Shown one piece after another: positions 1 through 8,655 of a stretch of DNA of 28,518 nt. The stretch's first letter is position 1. Every line of letters starts with the position of its first letter. Source of the stretch: a virus; IMG/VR virus record IMGVR_UViG_3300033981_000651, positions 1 to 28,518 of that record; one strand, 5' to 3'. The notes beneath the pieces are model-generated. The model did no database searches. It saw only the letters and a list, made by a program, of their open reading frames with translations, and was not told the origin of the DNA. Position numbers and translations under genes: made by a program.

Positions 1-2
1 CG

Positions 3-158
3 CCGCCGCAGATCATCGCCAAGATGGAAGAGATCAAGGCCAAGCATGTGGAGCAGCTTGGGCTCTTTACGGATGTAATTCCTGAAGCGCCTGTGCCTGT
101 CGCCAACGAAGAGCTGAACGCCGAAGTTACCGTCCGCACAAGGAAGCGTAACAAGTGA
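3..158 (+). CDS. C-terminal end of an unassigned phage protein (5' truncated by window edge)
   Basis: An open frame enters from the left edge and ends at a TGA at 156-158, giving 51 residues. The visible part is charged and contains a Pro/Ala/Val-rich stretch followed by a basic tail ending RTRKRNK. The stop overlaps the GTG start of the next gene by four bases (GTGA), so both belong to one rightward operon. Its place just before a head-tail adaptor suggests a head or head-completion gene, but the fragment is too short and featureless to name. It could be the tail of a capsid protein or a small separate gene. Confidence 0.7.
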   Translation, partial: PPQIIAKMEEIKAKHVEQLGLFTDVIPEAPVPVANEELNAEVTVRTRKRNK

Positions 159-820
159 CACCATCTGATATCATAGTCGAGTGCCGTCGATTGCTGAATG
201 ACACGCTTGCCCCGTATCGTTACAGCGATGCGATGTTGCTCGGCTATGTTAATCAGATACTCAAGCGTACCGCTGTCCTGCGACCTGATCTGTTTGGTGA
301 AACCGGTGATATTGCCGTGGCGGCTAACACCACGCTGCAGTCTCTGCCTGCGGATGCGCACCGGCTTATAGACATCTTTCAGGTCAAGGACGGCGATACA
401 GTTACGGAAGTTGACCGGGAAACCATGTCGAGGAACTATCCCTCGTGGATGTCCGATGCGGCTGGTACGCCGGTCAACTTCATGCGCCATGTGCGCAATC
501 CCACCAAGTTCTTCCTGTACCCCAAGCCGGTTGCCGGTACCGTTCTGGTGGGTGAGTACGCCAAGACCCCGGCAGACTATACCATCAGCCAGTCTATCCT
601 GCAGCCGCCTTCCAGCTTCTTTGGCGCACTGGTAGACGGGGTGGTATTCCTTGCATCGTCTGTGGACGACGAGCATGTGAACTCAGGCAGAGCCAAGATG
701 TTCTTGGATAGCTTTACCCAGCAGCTTGGTGTATCCCTCCAGAACCGCGCGCTCAATGACAGCAAGATAGCTGGGCTTACTGCGGCTGCGTCCCTTGGGC
801 AGCTTGGTGAGGTATACTGA
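155..820 (+). CDS. Phage head-tail adaptor protein (DUF6682-like)
   Basis: This 221-residue protein resembles the small adaptor proteins that sit between the portal and the tail in podovirus-like phages. The N-terminus (about residues 4-45) is helical, with the pattern DII.ECRRLLND..APYRYSD..LL.YVN, which is characteristic of these adaptors. A central beta-rich part includes a FFLYPKP segment near residue 120. The start is a GTG, supported by an AAGGAAG ribosome binding site 8 nt upstream and a 4-nt overlap with the previous gene. It overlaps the next start by one base (TGATG). The family and role come from recognised sequence pattern and position; no database search was possible. Confidence 0.75.
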   Translation: MTPSDIIVECRRLLNDTLAPYRYSDAMLLGYVNQILKRTAVLRPDLFGETGDIAVAANTTLQSLPADAHRLIDIFQVKDGDTVTEVDRETMSRNYPSWMSDAAGTPVNFMRHVRNPTKFFLYPKPVAGTVLVGEYAKTPADYTISQSILQPPSSFFGALVDGVVFLASSVDDEHVNSGRAKMFLDSFTQQLGVSLQNRALNDSKIAGLTAAASLGQLGEVY

Positions 821-1590
821 TGTCTACCCGTTTGTTCACATCGCTGCTGCCGAAGATCGCACCCTCCGTACCGGGGGCTCCGCAGCCGCTTGTCATCCAG
901 TACATCCGCGATGTGGCTATCCGGGCCTGCGAGACTTCCCTCGCGTGGCGTTATGTTGAGGCTCCGTTCGCTATCCAGCCGGGGTCGTACGTCAATTACT
1001 TCAACAAGCCAGAGAACACGGATGTTCACGTACTGTTCCGGGTTACATGTAACGGGCAAATCCTCCGCCGAGCTACGCTGGAAGACGCAATCGACATGTA
1101 TCCGGAATGGGCAGAGCAGTTCAATGGACTGACTGCCAATGAAATCTGGGCGCAGACGCCGACGACGACCGTCAACGAAGATGAATACAACGATGTGCAG
1201 TTCAACGGTAATATAACCGTAACACTTCCGGCTGCTGCCTCAGAGAATGGTGGCGAGCCGCGTGTCGTCACCCAGATCAGCCCAGACCAATATGTTGTGC
1301 TGCCGATGCCCGGCACCGATAAGGTCTACACAATGCGGATGTTCTACGCCCTGAAGCCGTCGCGTACGGCCACCGGCATGGACGACACCGTGATGAACGA
1401 GCTTGAAGATGTTATCGTTCATGGTGCACTGCAGCAACTTCTGGTCATGCCCAAGGTCGTGTGGAACGACAACACATTGGCATCCTATCATGCCCGGCAG
1501 TATCTGGCGCGTGTGAATGAGCGCCGGGCTCGCTCCAATCTTAACAACAGCCGCAGCGGTTTGACTGCGCGTGGGAACGGGTTTGCATAA
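820..1590 (+). CDS. Putative tail connector / tail tubular protein A-like
   Basis: A 256-residue protein directly downstream of the adaptor. The N-terminal third (SLLPKIAPSVPGAPQPLV...IRDVAIRACETSLAWRY) resembles gatekeeper or tail-tube A-type proteins of podoviruses, which form the ring below the portal. The middle is beta-rich (residues about 120-180) and the C-terminus is a basic helix (YLARVNERRARSNLNN). GAGG lies 7 nt before the ATG, and the start overlaps the upstream stop by one base. The role is inferred from order (adaptor, this gene, large tail protein) and from length. It could instead be a second head-completion protein. Confidence 0.6.
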   Translation: MSTRLFTSLLPKIAPSVPGAPQPLVIQYIRDVAIRACETSLAWRYVEAPFAIQPGSYVNYFNKPENTDVHVLFRVTCNGQILRRATLEDAIDMYPEWAEQFNGLTANEIWAQTPTTTVNEDEYNDVQFNGNITVTLPAAASENGGEPRVVTQISPDQYVVLPMPGTDKVYTMRMFYALKPSRTATGMDDTVMNELEDVIVHGALQQLLVMPKVVWNDNTLASYHARQYLARVNERRARSNLNNSRSGLTARGNGFA

Positions 1591-1593
1591 CGA

Positions 1594-4248
1594 ATGGTCG
1601 CTATCAAGATCACTCGGTTCATCGGCACAGCTCCCCGCAACAGCCCGGAGCTTCTAGCCGATACGGCGGCACAGGTTGCCCGCAATGGCAAGCTGTATTC
1701 TGGCGACTTGATCCCGTATCCTGAGCCCATCTCTGTGGCGGATAGCAATCGTAATGGCACGGTTCGCACAATCTATGGGTTGCGCAGCAGCACCGCCGGT
1801 ACCGGCTCCCCGATCAAGTGGCTATCATTCAACAGCTTCGTATCCATCGCCACGCCGTCTACCGACGAACTTGAAGAGCGCCGTTTCTATTATACTGGTG
1901 ATGGCAAGCCCAAGGTCAGCAATTTCTCGCTGGCTACTACGGGTAGCGCATCCGGTCCTTATCCGGTGGATTATTACGACCTCGGGCTTCCGCTGCCGAC
2001 GACCAAGCCGACGATTACGACTGTACCGTTTAGCAAGGCGACGGTTGTCAGCTACGCCCGTGACAACGCCAATCAAGTCACGCTCACGACGATTGCGCCG
2101 CATAATCTGAAGACTGGCGCTGTTGCTTCGATCAGCGGTTTCTCAAACCGTGACGGTACGTATACCCGGACCAATAGAAATATTACAGTCACGATCTCAA
2201 ACCACGGCCTCACGACTGGTGCCACTGTCTTTCTGGAGTTTTCGTCCGGTACGGCAACAACAAACAACTACACTGTAAGCGTAACTGGCACAGATACATT
2301 TACGTGTACTGATACTGTCTCTGGCGCTACCAGCGGCGCAGTCAAATGGGATATCCGCGACCTCAACACGATTGCGTCTGTTTCGGTTATCAACAGCACG
2401 ACGATCTCTTATTTCGCTTTTGGTCCCGAGATTGCCACAACGACTGTAATTCGCGCTGGCACTTACACGCAGGTAGCCAGTGCTACGGCAACGATTACGC
2501 TCAGTGGTCATAAGCTAATTTCTGGTGATATTGTTTATTTGAATTTCACATCCGGTACCGCCACGTCCGGTACGTACGATGTCACGGTTATAAACACGAA
2601 TACCTTCACGGTCATTCTGCCTGTATCGGCTACGACCAGCGGTAGCGTCAATGTCTATCTCGTTATCGGCACCGTCGATCTCGGTGATCAGGTGCAAGGC
2701 CGGTCGTATATCTATACGTGGTTCACCCCGTGGCGCGAAGAAAGCATTGGCTCCGAACCAACTGATCCTGTCTACATGCGCGAGGGGCAAACTGCGATTG
2801 TAACCAGCCTACCGACAGCACCACCTGCCGGTAAGAACAACATCCGTGGTATCCGACTGTATCGAAGTCTGGCATCCACGTCAGTTAGCGGGTTCTTTCA
2901 GCTCAAAACTCTGTGGTTCCCCGCAGCAATTTCACAAGTCAGCCGTACCAGCAACGTTGCACGCGTGACGATGCCCGATTACCACAACCTTCTTGCGGGC
3001 GACCGGATCAAGCTGGTGTGCACATCCAATGCTACATTTAATGCGACTGATGTGCTCGTGTCCCGCGTTGTCAGTGGTAAGGTATTCGAATTTGCGCAAG
3101 CCGGTTCAAACGTAGCTACTACCGCTGCGACGGGAGTGCTGTACTATGACATCGCTGAGAGAAAAACTGATCCGGCTCGCTACTGGGGTGACGGCGGCGT
3201 TTATACTTTTACTGATGATTTCAGCTACCTCAGTCTGACGAGCCTGCTAGGCTCTACGGAATACGAAGCTCCGCCAACAGACATGCAGGGCATTACCGCA
3301 CTGCACAACGGTATGATGGCTGGCTTCGTCGGTAACGATCTCTACTTCTGTGAACCCGGCCTATATCATGCATGGCCCAGCCAGTATCGTATCTCGTTCG
3401 AGTACGACATCGTAGCGTTGTCCTCCATCGGCGGCGTCCTTCTGGTCCTGACCAGAGGCTATCCTTACATTGTCGAGGGTAGTTATCCCGCGACTATGGT
3501 CGCCCAGAAACTTGCTGTCATGTATCCATGTGTAAGCGCGGCTTCTGTTGTCGCAACTGGCTTTGGCATTGTCTGGTCTACCCATGACGGCCTCGCCGTC
3601 TACGGCGGTGGCGGTGCTCAGCTCCTGACGAAGGCTGTCCACTACAGCGACACATGGAATGCCGACGTGAACCCGGAAGAGATCGTCGGGGCCGTATTCA
3701 AGGAGAACTACATCGGTTCGACTTCTACGGCTGCGCTCACACTGGAAGCTGTCGAGGGAGAGGGCGGAACGGGTCTGTCCTTCGTTGACCTTGATTTCCA
3801 GTACAGTGCTTCGTGGTACGACAACGAGACTAACTCGCTCTATACGGCAGTCGGTACCAACGGTGATATCTACCAGTGGGATAACCCCACCCCGCAGAAC
3901 ATGACCATGCGCTGGAAGTCGAAGGTGTTCATAACTGATGCCCCGATGAACCTTGGCGCTGCGCGTGTCGTTGCCGACTACAGCCCCGGCGGTATAGATA
4001 GTCCGATCTGGGAAACCATAAACGATAATTGGAATACGTACGACCTTCAGTGGGACGGCGGCTTGCCGATCATATTTAACCTATATATCAACAAGCAGCT
4101 TATCTTTACGACAGTCCGTACTGACAGCGGCATCTTCCGACTACCAACTGGATATAAGAGCGATACATTTGAGGTTGAGATTTACAGTCCAGTACGTGTC
4201 CGGGCTATTCACATTGCTGAAACCCCCATTGGATTGGCGGCTGTATAA
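1594..4248 (+). CDS. Large tail protein (tail nozzle / tubular B-like) with duplicated beta modules
   Basis: An 884-residue protein in the position of the podovirus tail nozzle (T7 gp12 or P22 gp10-like). Residues 60-130 and 520-720 contain the pattern typical of these proteins, including YYTGDGKPKV, NDLYFCEPGLYHAWPS and LVLTRGYPYIVEGS. Between them lie Thr/Ser/Val-rich modules. Residues about 195-253 and 296-355 are clearly related to each other (HGL/HKL, then TG or GD, then F-SSGTAT or F-TSGTAT, then a TFT segment), and related segments occur at about 158-190 plus 256-280 and at 450-510. This explains the repetitive base pattern at 2160-2660. A virion structural role is likely. The modules may mediate assembly or surface contact, which is inference. 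Confidence 0.7.
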   Translation: MVAIKITRFIGTAPRNSPELLADTAAQVARNGKLYSGDLIPYPEPISVADSNRNGTVRTIYGLRSSTAGTGSPIKWLSFNSFVSIATPSTDELEERRFYYTGDGKPKVSNFSLATTGSASGPYPVDYYDLGLPLPTTKPTITTVPFSKATVVSYARDNANQVTLTTIAPHNLKTGAVASISGFSNRDGTYTRTNRNITVTISNHGLTTGATVFLEFSSGTATTNNYTVSVTGTDTFTCTDTVSGATSGAVKWDIRDLNTIASVSVINSTTISYFAFGPEIATTTVIRAGTYTQVASATATITLSGHKLISGDIVYLNFTSGTATSGTYDVTVINTNTFTVILPVSATTSGSVNVYLVIGTVDLGDQVQGRSYIYTWFTPWREESIGSEPTDPVYMREGQTAIVTSLPTAPPAGKNNIRGIRLYRSLASTSVSGFFQLKTLWFPAAISQVSRTSNVARVTMPDYHNLLAGDRIKLVCTSNATFNATDVLVSRVVSGKVFEFAQAGSNVATTAATGVLYYDIAERKTDPARYWGDGGVYTFTDDFSYLSLTSLLGSTEYEAPPTDMQGITALHNGMMAGFVGNDLYFCEPGLYHAWPSQYRISFEYDIVALSSIGGVLLVLTRGYPYIVEGSYPATMVAQKLAVMYPCVSAASVVATGFGIVWSTHDGLAVYGGGGAQLLTKAVHYSDTWNADVNPEEIVGAVFKENYIGSTSTAALTLEAVEGEGGTGLSFVDLDFQYSASWYDNETNSLYTAVGTNGDIYQWDNPTPQNMTMRWKSKVFITDAPMNLGAARVVADYSPGGIDSPIWETINDNWNTYDLQWDGGLPIIFNLYINKQLIFTTVRTDSGIFRLPTGYKSDTFEVEIYSPVRVRAIHIAETPIGLAAV

Positions 4249-4595
4249 TGGCTAGGTTCTCCGGTATCCCGTCTGTCTCTCTAGAGAGCACCGAGCCGCA
4301 ACTGGCACGTATCCTGTATGCGCTCAAGGAAAATGTCGAGCTTCTGACCAACCAGCGGGGTGAACCCGACCGGGCCAGCGTAGCTTTGCTTTCCGGGGGC
4401 ATTACGACCGCACAGGCATCGAATACTTTCAATGGTTTAACTGCTAAAGCAGTTGGCGCAAAGGTTAGCGGTGTAGCCGTCCCACTTTTGTCAGACTACG
4501 TAAAGGCGTTGCAAGATATCCAGACACTGGCGTATGATGTCGCCGTGCTGCGAGATACAGTTAACACCCTCATAGCCCAGTTGAGGACCAGCTAA
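4248..4595 (+). CDS. Small conserved virion-block protein, function unknown
   Basis: A 115-residue protein between the large tail protein and the 241-residue protein, with one-base TAATG overlaps at both ends. The N-terminus is STEPQLARILYALKENVELLTNQRG, a helical segment often seen in small podovirus proteins at this place. The C-terminus (LLSDYVKALQDIQTLAYDVAVLRDTVNTLIAQL) is a strongly predicted coiled coil. There is no signal peptide or membrane segment. It may be a minor tail or assembly factor; the function cannot be read from the sequence. Confidence 0.7.
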   Translation: MARFSGIPSVSLESTEPQLARILYALKENVELLTNQRGEPDRASVALLSGGITTAQASNTFNGLTAKAVGAKVSGVAVPLLSDYVKALQDIQTLAYDVAVLRDTVNTLIAQLRTS

Positions 4596-5320
4596 TGAAC
4601 CAATATGTACCTCCTGCGTTGACCAGCCTGCTCAACATGAGCACGGTCATGACCCCGCCGGAAACAATGTCAAGCAGCATCCCGTCCTATCAGCTTGGTG
4701 GTATGGTAGGCCCTGATGGAATGCCTATCCGCCCGAACCTCCCCGGCCTGCCCGGCTTATCCGGCCCTTCGCAGAACGGCCTTGGCCCGCAGCAGATGGA
4801 ATTGGAGGCACGCCGCTTTGTCCAGCAGAACCCCCAGCAGGTTGCTGAAATCCGCACCACTATCGAAGAGGCGCTTGCGGAGGGGGATATCACCATGGAT
4901 CAAGTCCAACTCCTTACCAATATGGCGAAGGTGGCTCTCCAAAACCCGGAGATGTATCCAGCCCTGAAGCAGTCCGTTGTTTCCCGTGGTGTTCTTGAAG
5001 ACGACGAACTACCGCCCGAATTCGATCAGGGTACTATGTTTATCCTGCTGCTGATCGGGCAAATCATGCAGGCCCCGGCTCAGCCGGGGATGCAAGCTGC
5101 CGGGGGTGTTCAGCCACCTGCCGCTCCCGGCAGCGACCAAATGGGTATGCCTTCAATGGAGAAGGGCGGTGCGCTTCCGCCCAAGGGTAACAGTGGTGAT
5201 GGTTCCATTATCATTAAGGCTCATGAAAATGAGTATATAATCCCAGCCAAGGTCGTGAGGGCCAAGGGTACGGAGTTCTTCGACAAGCTCTTGCAGAGCT
5301 ATGCAGACGACGAAGATTAA
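4595..5320 (+). CDS. Virion assembly-type protein with C-terminal IIxAHENEYIIP motif
   Basis: A 241-residue protein. Residues 30-65 are Gly/Pro-rich (a flexible linker), residues 66-125 are helical (QQMELEARRFVQQNPQQVAEIRTTIEE), and residues 145-160 are hydrophobic. The C-terminus (205-232) contains HENEYIIPAKVVRAKGTEFFDKLL-type sequence. This tail resembles a short module (GEYVIP, VVRxxG) that recurs in uncharacterised structural proteins of marine and environmental podoviruses. A one-base overlap joins it to the gene before. It is probably a tail or ejection-related virion protein. The link to virions rests on gene order and the recognised C-terminal pattern. Confidence 0.65.
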   Translation: MNQYVPPALTSLLNMSTVMTPPETMSSSIPSYQLGGMVGPDGMPIRPNLPGLPGLSGPSQNGLGPQQMELEARRFVQQNPQQVAEIRTTIEEALAEGDITMDQVQLLTNMAKVALQNPEMYPALKQSVVSRGVLEDDELPPEFDQGTMFILLLIGQIMQAPAQPGMQAAGGVQPPAAPGSDQMGMPSMEKGGALPPKGNSGDGSIIIKAHENEYIIPAKVVRAKGTEFFDKLLQSYADDED

Positions 5321-5334
5321 GGTAGGATACCGCC

Positions 5335-6369
5335 ATGGGTCTCTGGAATACAATCAAGAAAGCCGCCCGCAGCGTCGGCAAGTTCGTTAAGAAGAACTGG
5401 AAGGTCATCGTCGGCGTGGCTGCTGCGGTTGCTATCCCCTTTGCTGCTCCCATGATCGGTGCTGCACTTGCCGGTAGTGCCTTTCTAGCCAGTGTGGCTC
5501 CAAGTGTAGCCGGATTTTTAGGGACAGCAGCCGGTAGTGCGCTCATTGGCGCTGGCCTTGGCGCTGGCGCTGCCGGTATTACAGGCCAGAACCCGCTGCT
5601 GGGTGCAGCCCTTGGTGGTGTCGGCGGCTTTGCTGGTGCAGGCGGTCTGGGCACACTGTTTGGCGGTATCGGTGGTGCTGCTGGCGCAGGCGCTGCCCCC
5701 CTTGGGGCAGGAGCTGTTGTCCCGGCAACTGGCGGTATCATTGATATTGGCGCTGCCACTGGTATTAACGCAGCCACGGGGCTTGCTGCTGGCGGCACGG
5801 CTGCCGCCGCAGGCGGTTTGTCTGGTACGCTTAGCTCTCTGGCTACCAAGCTGGCGACAAATCCGCAGTCCATCGGTGCTCTTGGCCAGCTTGCCATGAC
5901 CATGTTCAACAAGGACTTGAACGAGCTTACGCCTGAAGAGCAAGCCCAGCTCAAGGAAGTGGCTTCGCAGGCTGCGACCAACCGCGCCCTGTTCGAACAG
6001 CAGGTCACGGAAGCAAACCGGCTTATCAATATGGGCACGCCGAACCCCGAACAGGCATATGCCAATGCCCGGTATGCTGCTGACACGCAGCTCCAAGAAG
6101 CTCAACGTGGTATGCCCGCCGGTCTGCAGGAAGCTGCTGCACGTAAGGCTGCCATTGCTGGTACTCAGGTCGGTCTCCAGAACGTGGCGCTTGATTACGC
6201 GCAGGCGGCGGATGTCCGTCGCGCTGGCGTCCAGATGCTGCCGAACGAGGCTCCGACCGGGTATAACCAGCTTGCCATGCCAACGTACAATTCACTGTAT
6301 GAGCGGCAGCGGAAAATTGCTGAGCAACAGAACAAGGCTGTTGGCAACCTGTTTGGTTCGCTGGCCTAG
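5335..6369 (+). CDS. Probable internal virion (ejection) protein, Gly/Ala-rich
   Basis: A 344-residue protein. It begins with an amphipathic Lys-rich helix (residues 3-23, IKKAARSVGKFVKKNWK), followed by a long Gly/Ala-rich hydrophobic stretch (about 24-175) that could insert in or cross a membrane. A helical Gln/Ala/Glu-rich region (190-344) follows. This architecture matches short-tail phage ejection proteins, which leave the capsid and line a channel through the envelope. The AGGTAGGA ribosome binding site is well placed before the ATG. Its neighbours, the 755-residue transglycosylase protein and the giant protein, support the role. The assignment is by architecture, not by a recognised family. 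Confidence 0.6.
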   Translation: MGLWNTIKKAARSVGKFVKKNWKVIVGVAAAVAIPFAAPMIGAALAGSAFLASVAPSVAGFLGTAAGSALIGAGLGAGAAGITGQNPLLGAALGGVGGFAGAGGLGTLFGGIGGAAGAGAAPLGAGAVVPATGGIIDIGAATGINAATGLAAGGTAAAAGGLSGTLSSLATKLATNPQSIGALGQLAMTMFNKDLNELTPEEQAQLKEVASQAATNRALFEQQVTEANRLINMGTPNPEQAYANARYAADTQLQEAQRGMPAGLQEAAARKAAIAGTQVGLQNVALDYAQAADVRRAGVQMLPNEAPTGYNQLAMPTYNSLYERQRKIAEQQNKAVGNLFGSLA

Positions 6370-6378
6370 GGGGTTTAG

Positions 6379-8646
6379 ATGGCTGCACCGCAACAGTATT
6401 CCGGTAAGGGTTTCATCCTTGGCGGTGTGACGGATACAACGCCCGACTGGCTTGGTTCGTACAACGAAGGCGTAAACACGGCTATCGACCAGACGACGGC
6501 TCGTATCGGCCAGCAGGAAGCCCGCCAGCGTATGGGTCTGGCCGCTGCTGAAGAGCAGCGCATCGCGACTAAATTCGCTGATGAGCAGGCTGATCGGGCC
6601 CGCACCGAAGCCTATTGGGCTGGTCAGGGCGGACTGCCCGGATTGCAGACCCCGCAGGGTCCGGCCCTTGGGCCCATGCCTGCGCTTGAAATCCCCATGC
6701 CGAAGGCACCCAGTGCCGGTCTCATGGAGCAGGGCGCTGCTGCACCGGCTCCCGGCGCGATCACGAGCGACCAGCGTATGCAGATGCTGCCAGAGTGGGC
6801 ACGTCTGGAACAGGCCAACGCGCTGCCGAATAACTATCTCGAAACGATCTCCATGCTGGAAAGCTCTGGTGGTACCAATGTCGGTACTGGCCAATACACC
6901 GGCATCTTCCAAATCGGACCCGAGGTTGCTGCTGACTTTGGCGTAACGCCCGAGCAGCTTCGTGATCCGCGTGTCAACGCACAGGTCGCTGCCAAACTGG
7001 CTGGCCGCAATGCTGCGGCGCTTCGTCGTTCGTTGGGTCGTGAGCCGCAGCCGTGGGAACTCTATCTTGCGCACCAGCAGGGCGCTGGTGGCGCAGCCGC
7101 GCTCTTGAGCAACCCCAGTGGTTCTGCCGTCGAAGTAATGGCTAACGTATACGGCGGCGACCGGACACGGGCGCAAGCTGTCATCACTCAGAACGGCGGC
7201 AACATCAACATGACCGCTGGCGAGTTCGCCGGTCTCTGGGCCAGCAAGTTTGGTGGTGCACTGCCGCAGCCGTTCACGGGCGGACCCAGTGCTCAGGGCG
7301 CGGGCGAAGCTCCGCCGTCCATGGTATCCACGCCCAGCCCGACTGCAAGTCCGCTGCGCAACGACATCAACGAGTTTCTGGCCAAGCGCAACCGCCGCGA
7401 AGTTTATTATAACATTATCAACGACTTGCGCGAGAGCCCGCTGCGCGGTGCCTATGACTATCTGTTCAGCGATCAAGCAACGGCGGAGCAGAACGCAGCC
7501 CAGTCGGCAACGCGGGCCGAAGCCCTGCAGTGGTACCAGTTGGATGAGGTTGGTAATTTCTTCAACGCAAACCCTGCCGCACTGGTTGAAGCGCAGCGCG
7601 ACCCAATAACTTATTTCGAGCAGAACCGTGACGCCATTCTCGGCGCAGCCGCAGAAGAGGGTGCCAAGGGCGATCTGCCCGCTGGTGTTACCCTGCCCGG
7701 TGCGGCCCCTGCCGCTGGCGCTCCTGCTGCCCCGGCTGCTCCTGCTGTCACGCCCGGTTTGCAGACCCAGCCCATGGTGCCTACTGGTGAGGTGATGCCT
7801 CCCGTCACGCGCGAGGATTATGCTGGTGTCGTGCAGCCCGGTCAGGGCTCCATTGCCCAGCAGATCATGCGTACGCCGACCGGTCAGGTTCCGACGATCC
7901 CCGACATGGGGCCGTACATGATCGAACCGGCAGCGATCAAAGCCGAGATGGACGAACTTATGTTCCAGCGGCAGACGATGGAACGTCTGTATGCGGACGC
8001 CGTTCAGGCCCGAGACCGTGCAACCATGGTGACGATCCAGACCAAGGCGGCGGAACTCGATGCCGGTATCCGGCTTATGCAGAACATGCAGGCCGTGGCG
8101 TCCATGCAGGCTGGTGATGACACACAGGTAGCGCAGACCCTTTCGCGCCTCTCCAGCGGGCAGCTTCGCCTGCAGCCGCGTAGCGATGGCAAGTACAATA
8201 TCTTTCAAAATGGGAAGCTCGCCTACGAAGGTGTTACCAAGGACGCGCTCGTCGCTTCACTCCGCATGGAGTTCGACCAGCAGTTCCAAGCGCAGGTTGC
8301 CGCCCGTGCGACAGCGACTGCCGAGCAGGGCCAGAAGGTCTTCGAAAGCGAACTCAAGACCGCCGAGGAAATTGCCAAGCAGGAGGCGGAAGCCTACAAG
8401 CAGATTGCCGTTGACCGGCAGAAGGAAATCCTCCGCGTCCAGCTTCAGCAGGCTAATCCCGAGCGCACTGCTGTCGAGGGCAGCGATGGCCGCATCTATA
8501 TGTACGACAAGAATGGGCGGGCCCCGCCTGTCGTGTTCGAGATGCAGCCTGAGCTTGATGTCTACGGAGACCCGTTGATGCGCGGCGATATGCCTGTTAT
8601 GAAACTTATTCAAGTCGGCGCTTCGAACGCCGTGCCTATTCAGTAA
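6379..8646 (+). CDS. Internal virion protein with lytic transglycosylase domain
   Basis: A 755-residue protein. Residues about 145-275 form a lysozyme-like transglycosylase (SLT-type) domain: the likely catalytic Glu is E161 in ISMLESSGG, followed by YTGIFQIG and YLAHQQGAGGAAALL. This type of domain cuts the glycan backbone of peptidoglycan and, in short-tail phages, opens the cell wall during DNA ejection. The rest is long and helical, with Ala/Pro-rich linkers (about 440-475) and Gln/Glu/Ala-rich coiled-coil stretches (505-720). The ATG follows a GGGGG ribosome binding site. Its position between two other ejection-type proteins fits a trio of internal virion proteins. The virion location is inferred. 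Confidence 0.75.
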   Translation: MAAPQQYSGKGFILGGVTDTTPDWLGSYNEGVNTAIDQTTARIGQQEARQRMGLAAAEEQRIATKFADEQADRARTEAYWAGQGGLPGLQTPQGPALGPMPALEIPMPKAPSAGLMEQGAAAPAPGAITSDQRMQMLPEWARLEQANALPNNYLETISMLESSGGTNVGTGQYTGIFQIGPEVAADFGVTPEQLRDPRVNAQVAAKLAGRNAAALRRSLGREPQPWELYLAHQQGAGGAAALLSNPSGSAVEVMANVYGGDRTRAQAVITQNGGNINMTAGEFAGLWASKFGGALPQPFTGGPSAQGAGEAPPSMVSTPSPTASPLRNDINEFLAKRNRREVYYNIINDLRESPLRGAYDYLFSDQATAEQNAAQSATRAEALQWYQLDEVGNFFNANPAALVEAQRDPITYFEQNRDAILGAAAEEGAKGDLPAGVTLPGAAPAAGAPAAPAAPAVTPGLQTQPMVPTGEVMPPVTREDYAGVVQPGQGSIAQQIMRTPTGQVPTIPDMGPYMIEPAAIKAEMDELMFQRQTMERLYADAVQARDRATMVTIQTKAAELDAGIRLMQNMQAVASMQAGDDTQVAQTLSRLSSGQLRLQPRSDGKYNIFQNGKLAYEGVTKDALVASLRMEFDQQFQAQVAARATATAEQGQKVFESELKTAEEIAKQEAEAYKQIAVDRQKEILRVQLQQANPERTAVEGSDGRIYMYDKNGRAPPVVFEMQPELDVYGDPLMRGDMPVMKLIQVGASNAVPIQ

Positions 8647-8655
8647 GGGGGCTAC

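Noticed and set aside
2041-3150. The repeated modules of the tail protein as a diversity-generating retroelement target
   Set aside because: No reverse transcriptase and no template/variable repeat pair with adenine-specific differences is visible. The repeats are diverged protein modules.
4439-4454. A 6-bp hairpin in the 115-residue gene
   Set aside because: It is intragenic, short, without a T-run, and fully explained by coding sequence.
5537-5899. A hydrophobic 120-codon plus-strand frame inside the Gly/Ala-rich ejection protein gene, briefly considered as a holin
   Set aside because: It is a frame-shifted reading of GCT/GGT-type codons, giving Leu/Val/Ala repeats. It has no ribosome binding site and no codon periodicity of its own.
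6292-8208. A 638-codon open frame on the minus strand opposite the transglycosylase gene, with similar long antisense frames at 9229-10323, 11500-13104 and 13765-14676
   Set aside because: They have no recognisable domains and unnatural composition (His/Arg/Leu-rich). They follow from the strong G/C third-position bias of the sense genes, which removes stops from the complementary frame.
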